Notes: generated from the letters alone by a model not told the origin. Positions 1 to 9,100 are shown, numbered from the stretch's first letter. The stretch: 64,000 nucleotides of DNA from Modestobacter sp. VKM Ac-2982 (GCF_026967935.1 NZ_JAPVBL010000004.1:124001-188000); one strand, 5' to 3'. Numbers and translations are program-made.

Positions 1-164
1 GCGACGACCTCGGCCACGACCGGCTCGTCGGAGTCGCCGGACCCGCCGGCAGCGCCGTCGTCGTCGGAGCCGGTGCACCCGGCGAGCACCAGCGCGGTGA
101 CCAGGGCGAGCGCCGGGGCGGCGGGGCCGCGGGCGGGACGGGGCAGGACTGCGGTGCGGCGCAT
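1..164 (-). CDS. Putative lipoprotein, N-terminal fragment
   Basis: Only the first 54 codons lie in the window; the gene runs off the left edge. It starts at an ATG at 164, six bases after an AGGAAAG ribosome binding site. The translation begins with an Arg-rich n-region (MRRTAVLPRPARG), a hydrophobic core and the lipobox LVLAGC at about residues 28-33, followed by an Asp/Gly/Ser-rich linker typical of actinobacterial lipoproteins. It should be exported and anchored to the outer face of the membrane. The functional domain is not in the window, so a solute-binding protein and any other lipoprotein are equally possible. It is divergent from the histidine kinase at 427. Confidence 0.75.
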   Translation of the reverse strand, partial: MRRTAVLPRPARGPAAPALALVTALVLAGCTGSDDDGAAGGSGDSDEPVVAEVV

Positions 165-426
165 GGGCTGCTTTCCTGTGCTGCCAGCCACCAGGGAGCC
201 GGGGCTCCGGGGCGGACGGACACGAACGTGATCGGGGGCTCCCCGACAGTAGATGCGTCCGGCGGTGAGGCGAAACCCGCTCGACGGCCCGGCGTCCTGG
301 ACACGCCGGGTGCGGGCCGGGAGCATCTGCCCCCGAGATGAGCGCGCACTGGTCGGGTCAACCCGAGTCCGCACCGGCCAGCCAGCGGGCTGGGGCGGCG
401 CGTCGCCGCAGGCCAGGCTGGTCCGC

Positions 427-1749
427 ATGACGATGACCGCCGAACGGCCCGCCCAGGCCGGCCAGCCCGTGGCGCACGAGCCCCGGCGCAGCTGGTGGCG
501 CCAGCTCGGCATGGACACCGGGTACGTGCTGGTCAACTTCTGGTTGTCGATCCTCGCGTTCGTCCTGGTGGTGACCCTGCTGACCGTCGGGGTGGTCACC
601 CTGGGCATCTGGGTCGGACTGCTGGTCCTGGTGCTGGCCCTGCTGGTCGCCCGCGGGTTCGCGACGTTGGAGCGGAGGCAACTGCCCGACGTCCTGCGAA
701 GGGAACTGCCCCGGCCCATCTACCGGCGCACACAGCCGGATGCCCCGCTGCTGCGCCGGCTGGTCACCCCGCTGCGCGACCCCCAGTCCTGGCTCGACGT
801 CCTGCACGCCGTGCTGCACATGACCGTGTCGATCCCCGTCTTCGTCGTGACGGTCGTCTGGTGGGCGATGGCACTGGCCGGTCTGACCTCCATGACGTGG
901 GACTGGTCGATCCCCTACGACGAGTCGGGGCAGGCGGCGAACTACACGTTCCCCGAGCTCATCGGGCTGGCCGACAGCTCCACCAACCGGGTGCTGCTCT
1001 ACACCGCGATCGGGATCCTGTTCGCGCTGACGCTGCCCGCGGTGGTCCGGGGGTGCGCCCTCGCCGAGGCGCAGCTCGGCCGGGTGCTGCTGACCTCCCG
1101 GGCCGCCACCCAGGCCGAGATCGGCCGGCTGTCGGAGGGCCGGGACGCCGCGGTCGCGGCCGAGGCGGTGGCCCTGCGCCGGCTGGAGCGGGACATCCAC
1201 GACGGCCCCCAGCAGCGGCTGGTCCGGCTGAGCATGGACCTGCACCGGGCCCGCCGGATGGTCGACAGCGACCCCGACGGCGCCCGCGCGACGCTGGACG
1301 AGGCGGCGGTGCAGACCCGCGAGACGCTGGAGGAACTGCGGGCGCTGTCCCGCGGCATCGCGCCCCCGGTGCTGGCCGACCGCGGCCTGGCCGCAGCGCT
1401 CGCTGCACTCGCGGCCCGCTCCCCCGTCCCCGTGGAGCTCGCCTGCGCCCTGCCGCCTGGGCAACGGCTGACGCCCGCCGTGGAGAACTCCGCGTACTTC
1501 CTGGTCAGCGAGGCGCTGGCGAACGTCGCCAAGCACAGCGAGGCGACCGTGAGCCGGGTGACGGTGGTCTGCGAGCACGACCGGCTGCGGGTCGTGGTCG
1601 AGGACGACGGCCGCGGCGGCGCGGTGCTGGCCCCCGGTCACGGACTGGCCGGGCTCACCGACCGGCTGCGCGCGGTCGACGGGGTGCTGACCGTGGACAG
1701 CCCGCGCGGCGGGCCGACCCGGCTGATCGGCGAGCTGCCGTGCCGGTGA
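427..1749 (+). CDS. Sensor histidine kinase, NarL/DesK type
   Basis: A 440-residue membrane sensor kinase. The N-terminal half is a putative sensor region with four hydrophobic segments in two pairs (about residues 32-82, then 135-160 and 195-215). The dimerisation/phosphoacceptor motif ERDIHDGPQQRL puts the phosphorylated His at residue 258 (HisKA_3 type). A C-terminal HATPase domain follows, with the N-box around ENSAYFLVSEALANVAKH and a G-box near GHGLAGLTDR. It should autophosphorylate and pass phosphate to the response regulator that overlaps its stop codon. ATG 427 was chosen because residues upstream of it look non-coding; ATG 433 is an alternative. The signal sensed cannot be read from the sequence. 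Confidence 0.9.
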   Translation: MTMTAERPAQAGQPVAHEPRRSWWRQLGMDTGYVLVNFWLSILAFVLVVTLLTVGVVTLGIWVGLLVLVLALLVARGFATLERRQLPDVLRRELPRPIYRRTQPDAPLLRRLVTPLRDPQSWLDVLHAVLHMTVSIPVFVVTVVWWAMALAGLTSMTWDWSIPYDESGQAANYTFPELIGLADSSTNRVLLYTAIGILFALTLPAVVRGCALAEAQLGRVLLTSRAATQAEIGRLSEGRDAAVAAEAVALRRLERDIHDGPQQRLVRLSMDLHRARRMVDSDPDGARATLDEAAVQTRETLEELRALSRGIAPPVLADRGLAAALAALAARSPVPVELACALPPGQRLTPAVENSAYFLVSEALANVAKHSEATVSRVTVVCEHDRLRVVVEDDGRGGAVLAPGHGLAGLTDRLRAVDGVLTVDSPRGGPTRLIGELPCR

Positions 1750-2411
1750 CCGAGGGAGGGCCCCGGACGCGGGTCGTGCTGGCCGAGGACTCGGTGCTGC
1801 TGCGGGAGGGCCTGGTGCGGCTGCTCGGCGAGGCGGGGACCGAGGTGGTGGCCGCCGTCGCCGACGGGCCGTCGCTGGTCCGTGCGGTGGTCGAACACCG
1901 GCCGGACGTCGCCGTCGTCGACGTCCGGATGCCCCCGACGCACACCGACGAGGGCCTGCGGGCCGCGGTCGAGGCGCGCCGGGCCGTCCCGAGCACCGCG
2001 GTGCTCGTGCTGTCCCAGTACGTGGAGGTCGCCTACGCCGACGAGCTGCTCGCCGACGGCGCCGGGGGCGTCGGGTACCTGCTCAAGGACCGGGTCGCGC
2101 AGGTCGACCAGTTCCTGACCGCCCTGGACGACGTCGTGGCCGGCGGCACCGTGCTCGACCCGCAGGTGGTCGCGCAGCTGTTCGCCCGGCGCCGGCGCGA
2201 CGACCCGGTGCGCGCCCTGTCCCCGCGGGAGCGGGAGGTGCTGGGGCTGATCGCCGAGGGGCACTCCAACGCCGCGATCGCCCGGGAGCTCGTCGTCACC
2301 CTGGGCGCGGTGGAGAAGCACACCCAGCACATCTTCGCCAAGCTGGGCCTGGCCCAGGACGAGGACCAGCACCGCCGGGTGATGGCCACCCTGGCCTACC
2401 TGCGCAGCTGA
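1746..2411 (+). CDS. LuxR-family response regulator
   Basis: A 221-residue partner of the preceding kinase. The GTG start lies inside the kinase stop (GTGA overlap), so the two are translationally coupled. The receiver domain (about residues 8-125) has the acidic pair E14/D15, the phosphoacceptor D59 in DVAVVDVRMPP, a conserved Ser in VLVLSQY and the Lys in LLKDR, so it looks fully functional. The C-terminal LuxR helix-turn-helix begins at LSPREREVLGLIAEG, as in NarL/FixJ regulators. The DNA target is unknown. An obvious candidate would be the kinase promoter or the divergent lipoprotein gene, but no operator is evident. Confidence 0.93.
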   Translation: MTEGGPRTRVVLAEDSVLLREGLVRLLGEAGTEVVAAVADGPSLVRAVVEHRPDVAVVDVRMPPTHTDEGLRAAVEARRAVPSTAVLVLSQYVEVAYADELLADGAGGVGYLLKDRVAQVDQFLTALDDVVAGGTVLDPQVVAQLFARRRRDDPVRALSPREREVLGLIAEGHSNAAIARELVVTLGAVEKHTQHIFAKLGLAQDEDQHRRVMATLAYLRS

Positions 2412-2414
2412 CCA

Positions 2415-2430
2415 CCGGGCGCCGGCCCGG
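2415..2430. terminator. Short hairpin between convergent genes
   Basis: A perfect 6-bp stem (CCGGGC/GCCCGG) with loop GCCG fills the 21-bp gap between the stops of the response regulator and the convergent YjbR-like gene. It has no T-tract. It could end transcription in both directions, but the evidence is only the symmetry and the position. Confidence 0.35.
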
Positions 2431-2432
2431 GT

Positions 2433-2783
2433 TCAGCCGCCGGCTGCGGCATCGAAGGCCGCCCGCAGCCGGGCCGGCGCCCGCAGCCGCCAGGCCTCGG
2501 TGAGCAGCTCGGCCAGCTCAGCCCGGTCGACGGCCCCGAGCTGGACGACGACCATGCTGCTGTTGCGGTAGTGGTGCGGCACCGAGAACACCGCCGGGCG
2601 TTCCGCGGCCAGCTCGGCGTTCTCCCCGGGCGCCAGCCGGATCGCCACCCACTCCTCCGCCGGGGGCATCGACGCGAACACCTTGTCGCGCACCCGCAGG
2701 CACGCCATGTCCCAGGCTGGTCGCTCGGTGGCCTCGGGCAGGGCCAGGGCGATCGCCCGCACGTCGTCGGCGGTGGCTGGCAT
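2433..2783 (-). CDS. MmcQ/YjbR family protein
   Basis: A 116-residue cytoplasmic protein of the MmcQ/YjbR (CyaY-like fold) family. Visible family features are the N-terminal MPATADDVRAIALALPEA, the WDMACLRVRDKVFASM segment, WVAIRLAPGE in the middle and a late SMVVVQLGAVDRAELAELLTEAWRLRAP helix. The reading frame extends 12 codons upstream, but ATG 2783 begins at the usual family N-terminus and was chosen. Family members are small and biochemically poorly defined; some have been called DNA-binding. It is convergent with the response regulator and not in an operon. Confidence 0.8.
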   Translation of the reverse strand: MPATADDVRAIALALPEATERPAWDMACLRVRDKVFASMPPAEEWVAIRLAPGENAELAAERPAVFSVPHHYRNSSMVVVQLGAVDRAELAELLTEAWRLRAPARLRAAFDAAAGG

Positions 2784-2962
2784 GGCGGCAGGGTGCCACC
2801 GGCCACCGACAGGACGCACCCCTCGTCGGGCTGACCGGCACCCCGAGATGGTGCCAGCCCGACCTCGTTCGGGGGGTCAGCGGCAACGACGTGATCATCT
2901 CGGCCCGCGAGGCTCGGTGCAGCGACGCCGCACCCGCGGCGCCCCAGCCGGAAGGCCCTGCC

Positions 2963-5167
2963 GTGAGCGTGCCCGTGATGACCGCCCTGCCCGACACCGC
3001 ACCTCCTCCACCCACGCGGGACGGGGTCGCCGTCCGGGTGGCCCGGTGGAGCGCCACCCACCGCTGGACCGTCGTCGGGCTCTGGGTGCTCGCGGTCGCA
3101 CTGGCCGTCGCGCTCGGCGGCATCACCGGCACCCAGACGCTCACCGCTGCGCAGAGCGGCAGCGGTGAGTCCGGCCGCGCCGACGTCGTCCTGGACGGCG
3201 CCGGGTTCCCCGACCCGCCGACCGAGCAGGTGCTCGTGCAGACCCGCGACGGCTCGGCGATCGGTACCGAGGGCACCGCGGCCGCCGCGGACGTCACCGC
3301 CGCCGTCCGGGAGCTGGACGAGGTGGCCGCCGTCGGCGCCCCGGTCGCCTCGGCCGACGGGACGGCGCTGCTGGTGCCGGTCACCCTCGACGTCGGGGAC
3401 CGCACCGGCTCGGCCGCCGCCGCCGACGCGGTGCACCCGGTGCTGGACGCCGTCGCCGACGTGCAGGCCGAGCACCCGGAGCTGCGGGTCGTCGAGTCCG
3501 GCGGCAGCTCGCTGGACGCCGTCGTCGGCGAGCAGCTGGAGGAGGACTTCCTGCGGGCGGAGCTGCTGAGCCTGCCGGTGACGCTGGTGGTGCTGCTGGT
3601 GGCCTTCGGTGCCCTGTTCGCCGCCGGGGTGCCCCTCCTGCTCGGGCTCACCGCCGTCGGTGGCGCCCTCGGGCTGGTGTCCCTGGTCTCCCAGCTGACC
3701 CCGGTCGACGCGAGCACCTCCAGCGTCGTGCTGCTGATCGGCATGGCCGTGGGGGTGGACTACGCGCTCTTCTACGTCCGGCGGGCCCGGGAGGAACGGC
3801 GGCACGGCGCACCCACCGCGCTCGCCGTCGAGCTGGCGGCCGCCACCTCCGGGCGGGCCGTGCTCACCTCCGGCCTCGCCGTCGCGGTGGCGATGGCTGG
3901 CATGTACCTGGCCGGGAGCCCGGTGTTCACCTCGTTCGCGACCGGCACGATCCTCGTGGTGCTCGTGTCCGTGATCGGCTCGCTGACCGTGCTGCCGGCG
4001 ACGCTCGCGCTGCTGGGACGGGGCATCGAGCGGCCGCGGGTCCCGCTGCTGGGCCGGCTGGTGGGCCGCTCGGACGACAGCCGGGTCTGGTCCGCGGTCG
4101 TCCGGCGGGTGGTGTCCCGGCCGCGGGCCTCGCTGGCGGTGGGGGTGGCCACGCTGCTCGCGGTGGCCGCGCCGGCGATCGGCATGGCCACCTCCAACCC
4201 CGGCATCGACGCGCTCTCCCGGGACAGCGGGGTGGTCCGGGCCCACGACGCCATCGCCACGGCCTTCCCGCAGCAGGGCAGCACCGACCAGGTCGTCGTC
4301 TGGCGCACCGACGGGCAGCGGCTGGACGTGCCCGCCGTCCAGGACGCGACCGACGAGCTGGTCGCCCGGCTGCCGGACGCCACAGCCGCCGGCGAGCTCG
4401 AGGTCAGCCCCGACGGCACGGTCGCCCGGCTGTCGGTGGCGGGCGACCGTGCGGCCGGCAGCGACGAGGCCCGGGCCGGGCTCACCCAGCTGCGCGAGGA
4501 CCTCGTGCCGACCACGCTCGGTTCCGTGTCCGGCACGGCCACGGCCGTCACCGGGGCCACCGCCGGGGACGCCGACTTCAGCGACACGATGACGCAGCGG
4601 CTGCCGATCGTGATCGGGTTCGTGCTCGCGCTGACGGTCGTCGTCCTGACCGTGGCGTTCCGGTCACTGGCGGTCGCGCTGATCGCCGCCGTCCTCACCC
4701 TGCTGTCGGTGGGCGCCGCGTACGGCGTGCTGGTGCTGGTCTTCCAGTCCACCTGGGCCGAGGGCCTGCTCGGCTTCACCTCCACCGGCGCGATCGTCTC
4801 CTGGATCCCGCTGTTCCTGTTCGTGGTGCTCTTCGGGCTGTCGATGGACTACCACGTGTTCGTGGTCTCCCGGGTCCGCGAGGCCGCCCGGGCCGGCATC
4901 CCGATCCGGCTGGCGGTGACCACCGGGGTCTCCCGCTCGGCCGGGGTGGTCACCAGCGCCGCGGTGGTCATGGTGGCGGTGTTCAGCATCTTCGCGACGC
5001 TGTCGATGCTGGAGTTCAAGCAGCTGGGGGTGGGCCTGGCGGTCGCGGTGCTGATCGACGCCACCCTGGTCCGCGGGGTGCTGCTGCCGGCGGCGATGGC
5101 GGTGCTGGGCGAGCGGACCTGGTGGCTGCCGCGGTGGCTGGGCTGGCTGCCGGCCGCCAGCCACTGA
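2963..5167 (+). CDS. MMPL/RND-family transporter
   Basis: A 734-residue integral membrane protein with the two-fold repeat of MMPL transporters. Each half has one TM helix (first at about residues 30-50), a large extracytoplasmic domain, then a cluster of five TM helices (about 195-360 and 545-730). Conserved stretches include GMAVGVDYALFYVRRAREE and its counterpart FGLSMDYHVFVVSRVREA, which carry the proton-relay acidic residues. Actinobacterial MMPL proteins export lipids or drugs using the proton gradient; the substrate here is unknown. The GTG at 2963 was chosen because GGAAGG lies seven bases upstream. An ATG at 2978 and a GTG at 2891 are possible. Confidence 0.9.
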   Translation: MSVPVMTALPDTAPPPPTRDGVAVRVARWSATHRWTVVGLWVLAVALAVALGGITGTQTLTAAQSGSGESGRADVVLDGAGFPDPPTEQVLVQTRDGSAIGTEGTAAAADVTAAVRELDEVAAVGAPVASADGTALLVPVTLDVGDRTGSAAAADAVHPVLDAVADVQAEHPELRVVESGGSSLDAVVGEQLEEDFLRAELLSLPVTLVVLLVAFGALFAAGVPLLLGLTAVGGALGLVSLVSQLTPVDASTSSVVLLIGMAVGVDYALFYVRRAREERRHGAPTALAVELAAATSGRAVLTSGLAVAVAMAGMYLAGSPVFTSFATGTILVVLVSVIGSLTVLPATLALLGRGIERPRVPLLGRLVGRSDDSRVWSAVVRRVVSRPRASLAVGVATLLAVAAPAIGMATSNPGIDALSRDSGVVRAHDAIATAFPQQGSTDQVVVWRTDGQRLDVPAVQDATDELVARLPDATAAGELEVSPDGTVARLSVAGDRAAGSDEARAGLTQLREDLVPTTLGSVSGTATAVTGATAGDADFSDTMTQRLPIVIGFVLALTVVVLTVAFRSLAVALIAAVLTLLSVGAAYGVLVLVFQSTWAEGLLGFTSTGAIVSWIPLFLFVVLFGLSMDYHVFVVSRVREAARAGIPIRLAVTTGVSRSAGVVTSAAVVMVAVFSIFATLSMLEFKQLGVGLAVAVLIDATLVRGVLLPAAMAVLGERTWWLPRWLGWLPAASH

Positions 5168-5238
5168 GGTCCTGGTGCGCGGAGCGCACGCCCGGAACTG
5201 GTTGGCCGAGCGTCGTCCCCGGCGGGTAGACACCTCCC

Positions 5239-6480
5239 GTGACCGACATCGCCGACCAGCTCCGCCCGATCACCGCCGAGGAGTGGCCGCGCTTCGTCCG
5301 CGGCATGCGCACCACCTTCGGCCACGACCACTCCGGCCCGTACATGGACTCCCCGTCCCCGACGGCCGAGCTGGACCGCTCGCTCGCCCTGTTCGACGGC
5401 GAGCGGGTGGCCGCCACCTCCGGGATCTACAGCCTGGAGATGAGCGTGCCGGGCGCGGTGGTGCCGACGGCGGGCGTCACCTGGGTGACGGTCTCCCCCA
5501 CCCACCGGCGGCGCGGGGTGCTGACGGCGATCATGCGGCGCCAGCTGGCGGAGGTGCACGCGGCCGGCCGCGAGCCGGTGGCGGCGCTGTGGGCCGCCGA
5601 GTGGCCGATCTACGGCCGGTTCGGGTACGCGCCGGCCGCCCGGCGGGGCGGCTGGACCGGGCTGACCGAGCGACTGCGCCTGCGGCCGGACGTCGACTGC
5701 GGCACCGGCACGGTGCGGCTGGTCGGGGACGAGGAGTTCCGGCCGGCGGCCACAGCGCTGCACGAGCAGGTGCGCCGGTCGGTGCCGGGCAACATGGCCC
5801 GGGACGAGCGCTGGTGGGAGCGGCGGCTGCACGACTCCGCCGAGCCCGCCGCCGGCGGCCCGCCCCGCCAGCTGGCGCTGCACACCGAGGCCGACGGCAC
5901 GGTCACCGGCTACGCGAGCTACCGGGTGCGCGCCTCCTGGACCGACACCAGCGAGCCCGACGGCACGCTGACCGTCGAGGAGGTCCGGGCGGGCAGCCCG
6001 GCCGCCCACGCCGCCCTGTGGCACTTCTTGCTCGGGCACGACCTCATGCGCACGATCGAGTACCCGTCCGGCTCCACCGCCGACCCCCTGTCGCACCTGC
6101 TGGTGGACGGGAGGGCCTGGCACGAGCGTCCGGTCGATGCGCTCTGGCTGCGGCTGGTCGACGTGGGCGCTGCGCTCTCCGCCCGCCGGTACCCGGCTCG
6201 GCTGGACATGGTGTTCGAGGTGCGCGATCGGTTCTGTGACTGGAACGACGGGCGGTGGCACGTCTGGGGCCATCCGGCCGGTGCTTACAGTGACCGGACC
6301 GACCGCGACCCGGACCTGGTCCTGGACGTCGACGCGCTCGCAGCGGCCTACCTCGGCGGCGTCTCCCTGGCCGCCCTGCAGGCCGCCGGCCGGGTGACCG
6401 AGATCAGCCCGGGTGCGGTGACCCAGGCGTCGACGGCCTTCGGCTGGCCGGTCGCCCCCTGGTGCCCCGACGACTTCTGA
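5239..6480 (+). CDS. Eis-like GNAT N-acetyltransferase
   Basis: A 413-residue protein of the Eis family: tandem GNAT domains plus a C-terminal sterol-carrier-like domain, at the usual length of about 400. The acetyl-CoA pyrophosphate loop reads VSPTHRRRGVLTAIMRRQL at about residue 85. The protein ends in Phe; in Mycobacterium Eis the free C-terminal carboxylate on Phe takes part in catalysis, so this ending supports an active enzyme. Eis enzymes form hexamers and acetylate many amines, including aminoglycosides, polyamines and lysines. Whether this one affects drug susceptibility is not shown. It lies 71 bases after the MMPL gene in the same direction. Confidence 0.85.
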   Translation: MTDIADQLRPITAEEWPRFVRGMRTTFGHDHSGPYMDSPSPTAELDRSLALFDGERVAATSGIYSLEMSVPGAVVPTAGVTWVTVSPTHRRRGVLTAIMRRQLAEVHAAGREPVAALWAAEWPIYGRFGYAPAARRGGWTGLTERLRLRPDVDCGTGTVRLVGDEEFRPAATALHEQVRRSVPGNMARDERWWERRLHDSAEPAAGGPPRQLALHTEADGTVTGYASYRVRASWTDTSEPDGTLTVEEVRAGSPAAHAALWHFLLGHDLMRTIEYPSGSTADPLSHLLVDGRAWHERPVDALWLRLVDVGAALSARRYPARLDMVFEVRDRFCDWNDGRWHVWGHPAGAYSDRTDRDPDLVLDVDALAAAYLGGVSLAALQAAGRVTEISPGAVTQASTAFGWPVAPWCPDDF

Positions 6481-6482
6481 CG

Positions 6483-6540
6483 GCCCCGCTGCAGGGTCCC
6501 GCCACGAGCTCGCGAGTGGTGGGGGGCAGTGGGGTCCTTC
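6483..6540 (-). terminator. 3'-end hairpin element, copy 1
   Basis: Lies just after the stop of the DinB-like gene (minus strand), between it and the convergent eis-like gene. An outer stem (CCCCGCTGC pairing with GCAGTGGGG) encloses a conserved inner segment containing GCCACGAG and CGAGTGGTGGGGGGCA. Closely related copies lie after ettA (30025-30055) and after whiB (62678-62735). A conserved GAAGGACCC follows the stop codon in the direction of transcription. Probably a transcription terminator belonging to a dispersed family. Confidence 0.6.
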
Positions 6541-6546
6541 CTCACG

Positions 6547-7137
6547 TCACCGGGGCTGGGTGCCGTCCCACTCCGACAGTGGGGCGCAGTGCCAGCGCCA
6601 GGAGGTGACCGGCTGCCGGCCGGGGAGCTCGCCGCGGCCGGTGGCCCAGAGCAGGGCGTCCCACGGGTCGGCGTCGGCCGGCGCCCACGGGAAGAGCCGT
6701 GCCCGGGTGGCCTCGGCCAGCCGGGACGGCGGGGTCCAGTCCAGCTGACGGTCCACGGCGACGTCGCCGGTGTGCAGCAGCAGCTCCGCACAGCCCATCC
6801 CGGCGAAGCCCGAGGCGTCGGCCAGCCCCCAGTCGTGGGCGCCGCGCTCGGCCGGGCCGGCGGCGTCGACCACCCGGGCCAGCACCTCGGCCGCGGCAGT
6901 CAACTGCAGGCAGGTCTCGGCGAGGTCGGCGTCAGGTCGGCGGACCACGTCGAAGGCACTCACCTCCACCGGCCCGGCGACCAGGTCCTGGGCGTACCAG
7001 GTCAGGCAGGAGGTGACGTGCGCGGCGACGCCGATGACGTCGGTGCCCAGCGTCGGCACCGCCGCGGCCCCGTCGGGCACCCGGGCGAACACCTGCTGTA
7101 CCGCGGTGACCGCAGCGCGCAGGTCGTCCCCGGTCAC
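6547..7137 (-). CDS. DinB-like / maleylpyruvate isomerase N-terminal domain protein
   Basis: A 196-residue protein of the four-helix DinB / mycothiol-dependent maleylpyruvate isomerase superfamily. Candidate metal-binding histidines are in GVAAHVTSCLTWYAQDL (about residue 40) and in CAELLLHTGDVAVD (about residue 123). The C-terminal WDALLWATGRGELPG is typical of actinobacterial members. Such proteins are thought to catalyse thiol (mycothiol)-dependent transfers or isomerisations; the substrate is unknown. Starts at GTG 7137, ten bases after the rpiB stop, so the two probably share an mRNA. Followed by the hairpin element at 6483-6540. Confidence 0.78.
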   Translation of the reverse strand: MTGDDLRAAVTAVQQVFARVPDGAAAVPTLGTDVIGVAAHVTSCLTWYAQDLVAGPVEVSAFDVVRRPDADLAETCLQLTAAAEVLARVVDAAGPAERGAHDWGLADASGFAGMGCAELLLHTGDVAVDRQLDWTPPSRLAEATRARLFPWAPADADPWDALLWATGRGELPGRQPVTSWRWHCAPLSEWDGTQPR

Positions 7138-7147
7138 CGGCGCCTGC

Positions 7148-7633
7148 TCACGGGTTGCGGGTGGGCAGCCCGCCGGCCGGGCGCTGGCGGTTCTGCTCGT
7201 ACTCGGTGAGCAGACCGATCCGGCGGGAGTGCCGCTCCTCGCCGCTGAACGGCTCGCGCAGGTAGGTCAGCACCAGCGCGGTGGCCTCCTCCACGCTGTG
7301 CTGCCGGTTGCCCACGGCGGCGACGTTCGCGTCGTTGTGCTGGCGGGCCAGCTGGGCGGTGCTCTCGTTCCAGATGAGCGCGGCCCGGACGCCGGGCACC
7401 TTGTTCGCGGCGATCTGCTCACCGTTGCCCGAGCCCCCGATGACGATGCCGAGGCTGCCCGGCTCGGTGACGACCCGCTCCCCCACCTCGAAGCAGAACG
7501 GCGGGTAGTCGTCCTGCGGGTCGTAGTCGAAGGCCCCGCAGTCGACCGGCTCGAAGCCCTCGTCGGCGAGCACCTGCATCAGGTGGGACTTCAGTTCGAG
7601 GCCGGCGTGGTCGGTGCCGAGGAAGACGCGCAT
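7148..7633 (-). CDS. rpiB: Ribose-5-phosphate isomerase B
   Basis: A 161-residue RpiB/LacAB-family enzyme interconverting ribose 5-phosphate and ribulose 5-phosphate in the pentose phosphate pathway. Recognisable by MRVFLGTDHAGLELK at the N-terminus (substrate-binding Asp-His), the GIVIGGSGNGEQIAANKVPGVRAAL signature and HNDANVAAVG. Starts at ATG 7633; the frame stays open upstream but has no family sequence. It is divergent from the DUF429 gene with a 37-bp gap. In Mycobacterium rpiB sits near the DsbA-like, pepN and HNH genes, which follow further on here. Confidence 0.95.
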   Translation of the reverse strand: MRVFLGTDHAGLELKSHLMQVLADEGFEPVDCGAFDYDPQDDYPPFCFEVGERVVTEPGSLGIVIGGSGNGEQIAANKVPGVRAALIWNESTAQLARQHNDANVAAVGNRQHSVEEATALVLTYLREPFSGEERHSRRIGLLTEYEQNRQRPAGGLPTRNP

Positions 7634-7670
7634 GTGCCGATCTTCGCAGCACTCCTGGCAGGCTGGCCCG

Positions 7671-8348
7671 GTGGCGGTGCTCGGGGTGGACGGCTGGCGC
7701 GGCGCGTGGGTCGGCGCGCTGCTCGACGGGCGGTCCGTGCGGCTGGTGGTGCTGGCCGACGCAGCCGCCGTGCTGGCGGTGCCGGACGTCGAGGTGGTGG
7801 CCGTCGACATGCCGATCGGGCTGTCCGAGGACGGGGTCCGAGCCTGTGACGTCGCGGCTGCCGAGCTCCTGCGGCCGACCGGCGCAGCCAGTTCGGTGTT
7901 CCCCACGCCGGTGCGGGCGGTGCTCGCCACCGACGACTACGCCGAGGCCCGGGTGATCTCCCGCGCGGTGACCGTGCCGCCGCGCGCGCCGTCGGCACAG
8001 GCCTTCATGCTCGTCCCCTCCATCCGGGCCCTGGACGACGCCCTGGGCGAGCCACCGACCGACCGGGTGGTCGAGGTGCACCCCGAGCTGGCGTTCCGGC
8101 TCGGCCTCGGCGGGGTCACCGACCGCAAGGGCACCGCCCGCGGCTCGGTGCAACGGCTGCGGGCCCTGCGCGCGGTGATGGACGTGGAGGAGGCGCTCGC
8201 CGAGGCACCGGCCGGCGTCCCGCTGGTCGACGCCCTCGACGCCTGCGCCGCTGCCTGGTCGGCCCAGCGGCTGGCCGCCGGCACCGCCGAGCGGGTGGGC
8301 GACGGGACGACGGACTCGCGCGGCCGGCCGATGCGGATCTGCTGGTGA
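7671..8348 (+). CDS. DUF429 domain protein
   Basis: A 225-residue protein of the DUF429 family, which has an RNase-H-like fold. It starts with the typical VAVLGVDGWRGAWVGALL, has VVAVDMPIGLSEDGVRACD (an acidic strand end) at about residue 45, the SSVFPTPVRAVL segment, and VVEVHPELAFRLG at about residue 125. The function of the family is not established; a nuclease has been suggested from the fold. GTG 7671 was chosen because family similarity begins there, although the ribosome binding site is weak. Its stop overlaps the start of the metallo-hydrolase. Confidence 0.75.
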   Translation: MAVLGVDGWRGAWVGALLDGRSVRLVVLADAAAVLAVPDVEVVAVDMPIGLSEDGVRACDVAAAELLRPTGAASSVFPTPVRAVLATDDYAEARVISRAVTVPPRAPSAQAFMLVPSIRALDDALGEPPTDRVVEVHPELAFRLGLGGVTDRKGTARGSVQRLRALRAVMDVEEALAEAPAGVPLVDALDACAAAWSAQRLAAGTAERVGDGTTDSRGRPMRICW

Positions 8349-9100
8349 CCGCCGGCTGGCGGGAGATCGGTGACCGGGTGTTCGTCCGCCGGCACCGGGA
8401 GCTCGACCTGAACTGCGGGCTGGTGGTCGGCGACGGCGGCTGCCTGGTGATCGACACCCGCTGCCACCTGGGCGAGGGCCGCGCGCTGGCCGAAGCGGTC
8501 CGGGCGGTGACCCCGCACCCGTGGACGGTGGTGAACACCCACGCGCACTTCGACCACTGCTTCGGCAACGCCGCCTTCCGCCCGGCCGAGATCTGGGGGC
8601 ACCGCCGGTGCGCCGAGGAGCTCGAGGCGACCGGCGAGCACCAGCGGGCCTCGGTGGTCACCGCCCTCCGGGAGGAGGGCGACCCCGCGGCCGAGCTGGT
8701 CGCCACCGCGCCCATCGACCCGCCGGACCACCTGGTCGACGACCTCGCCCGGCTCGACGTGGGCGGCCGCACCGTCACGCTGCGCCACCTCGGGCGAGGC
8801 CACACCGGCGCCGACCTGGTGGTCGCCGTGGACGACGTCCTCTTCGCCGGGGACCTGGTCGAGGACGGGTCGCCACCGGCGATGGACGACGCCTACCCGC
8901 TGGAGTGGGCGCAGACGGTGACGGCGCTGCTCGCGCTGGTGCGCGGGCCCGTCGTCCCCGGGCACGGCGGGGTGGTGGACGCCGCCTTCGTGGCCGACCA
9001 GCGCGACGAACTGCTCCAGCTGGCGACCTGGCTGGCCGACCCCGGCGCACCCCCGCCCTTCGACGAGGCCACCCGGGAGACCGCCCGCAGCCGAGCGTGA
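8345..9100 (+). CDS. MBL-fold metallo-hydrolase
   Basis: A 251-residue metallo-beta-lactamase-fold hydrolase. The metal-binding motif THAHFDH (HxHxDH) is at about residue 63, with further ligands expected in GRGHTGADLVV (His), FAGDLVEDG (Asp) and VVPGHGGVVD (His), so the binuclear zinc site looks intact. The substrate is unknown; the family includes thioesterases, glyoxalases and lactonases. GTG start at 8345 overlaps the previous TGA by four bases, implying translational coupling with the DUF429 gene. Confidence 0.85.
   Translation: MTAGWREIGDRVFVRRHRELDLNCGLVVGDGGCLVIDTRCHLGEGRALAEAVRAVTPHPWTVVNTHAHFDHCFGNAAFRPAEIWGHRRCAEELEATGEHQRASVVTALREEGDPAAELVATAPIDPPDHLVDDLARLDVGGRTVTLRHLGRGHTGADLVVAVDDVLFAGDLVEDGSPPAMDDAYPLEWAQTVTALLALVRGPVVPGHGGVVDAAFVADQRDELLQLATWLADPGAPPPFDEATRETARSRA

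Noticed and set aside
2891-2962. Longer MMPL N-terminus from GTG 2891
   Set aside because: The extra 24 residues do not resemble the family, and GTG 2963 has a clear ribosome binding site.
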